Assembly: GCA_938024025.1 (NCBI GenBank)
Contig: CALJBY010000261.1
Coordinates: forward strand, 1-5,922
Length of the DNA: 5,922 nt
Direction: 5' to 3'
Source of the DNA: an uncultured bacterium
GTDB taxonomy: Bacteria; Desulfobacterota; WTBG01
The first letter of the stretch is position 1, and each line of letters begins with the position of its first letter. Under the pieces are notes generated by a model that made no database searches, was not told where the DNA came from, and worked only from the letters and a program-made list of their open reading frames with translations. Below are positions 3,768 through 5,922 of the stretch, in pieces. The position numbers and the translations under genes are program-made.

Positions 3768-5922
3768 ATGATACGAGTGAAGGTCTGTATAGTGTTCTCA
3801 CTCCTTATACTGGTGATGAACAGTGCACAGACAGGTGAGGCATCCATGAACAACAGGGAGAAAACGATGAACAACGGAAACCGGCTTCAGTTTGAAAAAA
3901 GCCCCTATTTACTTCAGCATGCAGACAATCCTGTAGACTGGTATCCATGGGGAGAAGAGGCTTTCGAAAAAGCCCGCAGAGAAAATAAACCCATTTTCCT
4001 CTCCATTGGCTACTCGACCTGCCACTGGTGCCATGTAATGGCACACGAGTCTTTTGAAGACCCCGTGGTCGCGCAACTTTTGAACAACGCATTTATTTCC
4101 ATCAAAGTCGATCGCGAAGAACGACCGGACATCGATAAATTATACATGACCGTCTGTCAGATGATGACGGGAAGCGGCGGCTGGCCGCTCACCATCATTA
4201 TGACCCCTGATAAGAAACCTTTTTTCGCAGCAACCTATATTCCTAAAGAAAACAGATTTGGCAGGACGGGAATGACTGACCTTGTTCCCCGCATCCAGGA
4301 AATTTGGACAACACGGCACAGTGAGGTCCTGGAGACAGCGCAGCAGATAGTTGCTTCTCTACAGCAAACACCAGCCGAAGTGCCGGCGGAAGAACTCACG
4401 GAGTCAACCCTTACGACTGCTTACGAACAGCTTGAGCAGCGTTTCGACAAACAAAACGGCGGCTTTGCTGAAGCACCCAAGTTTCCCACACCTCACAATC
4501 TTCTTTTTCTCCTTCGCTACTGGAAACGTAGTGGTAACGGTAATGCACTTGCAATGGTTGAAAAAACACTGCAAGCCATGCGCAGGGGTGGTATCTATGA
4601 CCAGATTGGATTTGGATTACACCGCTACTCGACTGATAGAAAATGGCTGGTCCCCCACTTTGAAAAGATGCTCTATGACCAGGCACTGCTTGCGATGGCT
4701 CACATAGAAACCTACCAGGCAACAGGGAACAAGGAGTATGAAGAAACGGCTCGGGAAATCTTTTCTTATGTAATGCGGGATATGACCGCAGAAGAAGGCG
4801 GCTTTTATTCCGCTGAAGATGCTGACAGTGAAGGTGAAGAAGGAAAGTTTTATCTCTGGAGCCAGGATGAAATACAGCAATTACTCACTGAGGAAGAAGC
4901 CAGGATACTCTTCACGGTATTTAACACAACACTAGAGGGAAATTTTAGCGAGGAAGCAACCGGGAGAAAAACAGGCGGCAACATTTTACACCTGACACAA
5001 TCTATTGCTGAAACTGCTGCTGAGCTAAAACTAACTGAGCAAGCGCTTCAAACGACGATTGAAGCAGCACGCCGGAAACTCTTTGCTGCCCGGAAAAATC
5101 GCATTCACCCTCACAAAGATGACAAGATTCTCGCGGACTGGAATGGACTCATGATTGCTGCCCTCGCACAAGGTGCACGGGTCTTTGATGAACCCCTCTA
5201 CCAGCACGCTGCACAAAGAGCCGTGGATTTTACCCTTAAAGAAATGCGGAAACCTGATGGTCGTCTTTTACACCGCTATCGCGCTAAGGAGGCTGCCATC
5301 ATGGCAAATCTGGACGACTATGCTTTTTTCATCTGGGGACTGATTGAACTGTATGAAGCCACCTTTGAGGCAAAGTACCTGCAAACGGCTCTTGACCTGA
5401 ATAAAGATATGCTGACACACTTTTGGGATGACACCGCTGGTGGATTTTACTTTTCACCTGATGATGGTGAAGACCTCCTTGTCCGGCAAAAAGAGGTTTA
5501 TGATGGCGCTATCCCCTCCGGCAATTCAGTTGCAATGCTCAACCTGCTTCGGTTGGGACGCATAACAACAAATGTTGATTTTGAGAACAAGGCAGCACAG
5601 ATTGGACGAACATTTGCCCGAACGCTTAAAGAATACCCCTCCGCACATACCCAACTTATGCTTGCTCTTGATTTTGCAGTAGGTCCTTCTCACGAGATCG
5701 TTATTGTGGGTGACCTGCACAGCAAAGACACCCGTCAGATGGCACAGAGCCTCAGGACACTGTTTCTCCCCAATAAAGTTGTACTGTTTCGACCCTCGAG
5801 CCAGGAGGTTCCTGAAATTTGTCATATCGCAGAATTCAGCAAAAACCTTACCGCCATTGACGGCAAAACAACTGTCTACGTCTGCACTAACTATATGTGT
5901 AAGTTCCCCACGACGGACCTGA
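3768..5922 (+). CDS. yyaL: YyaL/SPATA20-type thioredoxin-domain protein (DUF255), 3' end cut by window
   Basis: The frame is open from ATG 3768 to the right edge (718 codons seen), ending [16 protein letters not shown], as these proteins do a few residues before their stop. The first half is the DUF255 thioredoxin-like domain: [20 protein letters not shown] (45-64), the redox motif CHWC (85-88), [11 protein letters not shown] (113-123), GSGGWPL with the cis-Pro (135-141) and PFFAATYIP (151-159). The second half is a six-hairpin (alpha/alpha barrel) glycosidase-like domain: [10 protein letters not shown] (from 231), [15 protein letters not shown] (from 274), HFEKMLYDQ (from 297), SAEDADSEG (from 348), [11 protein letters not shown] (from 457), DGAIPSGNS (from 579). 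All hallmark blocks are present without a frameshift. The biochemical role of the family is not settled; a redox or sugar-related role is proposed from the two folds. The N-terminus is odd: residues 1-25 look like a signal peptide (R3, K5, core 6-17, possible cut after GEA at 25). GGAG at 3756-3759 supports this start; in-frame ATGs at 3846 and 3867 would give the usual cytosolic form. Confidence 0.95.
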   Translation, partial: MIRVKVCIVFSLLILVMNSAQTGEASMNNREKTMNNGNRLQFEKSPYLLQHADNPVDWYPWGEEAFEKARRENKPIFLSIGYSTCHWCHVMAHESFEDPVVAQLLNNAFISIKVDREERPDIDKLYMTVCQMMTGSGGWPLTIIMTPDKKPFFAATYIPKENRFGRTGMTDLVPRIQEIWTTRHSEVLETAQQIVASLQQTPAEVPAEELTESTLTTAYEQLEQRFDKQNGGFAEAPKFPTPHNLLFLLRYWKRSGNGNALAMVEKTLQAMRRGGIYDQIGFGLHRYSTDRKWLVPHFEKMLYDQALLAMAHIETYQATGNKEYEETAREIFSYVMRDMTAEEGGFYSAEDADSEGEEGKFYLWSQDEIQQLLTEEEARILFTVFNTTLEGNFSEEATGRKTGGNILHLTQSIAETAAELKLTEQALQTTIEAARRKLFAARKNRIHPHKDDKILADWNGLMIAALAQGARVFDEPLYQHAAQRAVDFTLKEMRKPDGRLLHRYRAKEAAIMANLDDYAFFIWGLIELYEATFEAKYLQTALDLNKDMLTHFWDDTAGGFYFSPDDGEDLLVRQKEVYDGAIPSGNSVAMLNLLRLGRITTNVDFENKAAQIGRTFARTLKEYPSAHTQLMLALDFAVGPSHEIVIVGDLHSKDTRQMAQSLRTLFLPNKVVLFRPSSQEVPEICHIAEFSKNLTAIDGKTTVYVCTNYMCKFPTTDL
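3855..3860 (+). promoter_or_regulatory. Alternative ribosome binding site inside the yyaL 5' end
   Basis: AGGGAG lies six bases before the in-frame ATG at 3867. Starting there removes the signal-peptide-like leader and gives a protein beginning [17 protein letters not shown], close to where ordinary family members begin. It competes with the ATG at 3768, which has GGAG eight bases upstream. Which start is used, or whether both are, cannot be settled from sequence. Confidence 0.4.

Noticed and set aside
4351..4880. Several open frames on both strands within the yyaL homologue
   Set aside because: The yyaL frame is continuous with all family blocks through this region, so these are shadows.

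Overview
The window reads as an ordinary bacterial chromosome segment of moderate GC with five protein-coding genes, all on the + strand, separated by unusually long intergenic stretches full of hairpins and degenerate repeats. From left to right they are: the C-terminal part of a radical SAM enzyme (cut by the left edge); a small exported cupredoxin-fold protein; a divergent PlsY-family membrane acyltransferase; an exported DUF3108-like protein of unknown function; and an almost complete YyaL/SPATA20-type thioredoxin-domain protein (cut by the right edge just before its stop).

The gram-negative-style signal peptides, Shine-Dalgarno sites, REP-like hairpin and intergenic families such as GCAGAGACGC and GTT/AAC arrays resemble what is seen in anammox planctomycetes, Nitrospirota and former Deltaproteobacteria. 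This taxonomic impression is inference only; there is no rRNA or marker gene to test it.

The genes do not look like one operon. Gaps are 518, 94, 256 and 434 bases, and an intrinsic terminator separates the cupredoxin gene from plsY. No shared pathway is evident. A common thread is the cell envelope: the cupredoxin, the DUF3108-like protein and possibly the YyaL homologue carry export signals, and PlsY is an integral membrane enzyme of phospholipid synthesis.

I found no CRISPR array, tRNA, rRNA, transposase or convincing new multi-gene system. The most notable points are: a cupredoxin-like protein with no histidine at all; a PlsY homologue that has lost the conserved histidine of one motif and most of another; a YyaL protein with a signal-peptide-like extension and three plausible starts; and two copies of a GTT/AAC inverted-repeat element flanking the DUF3108-like gene.
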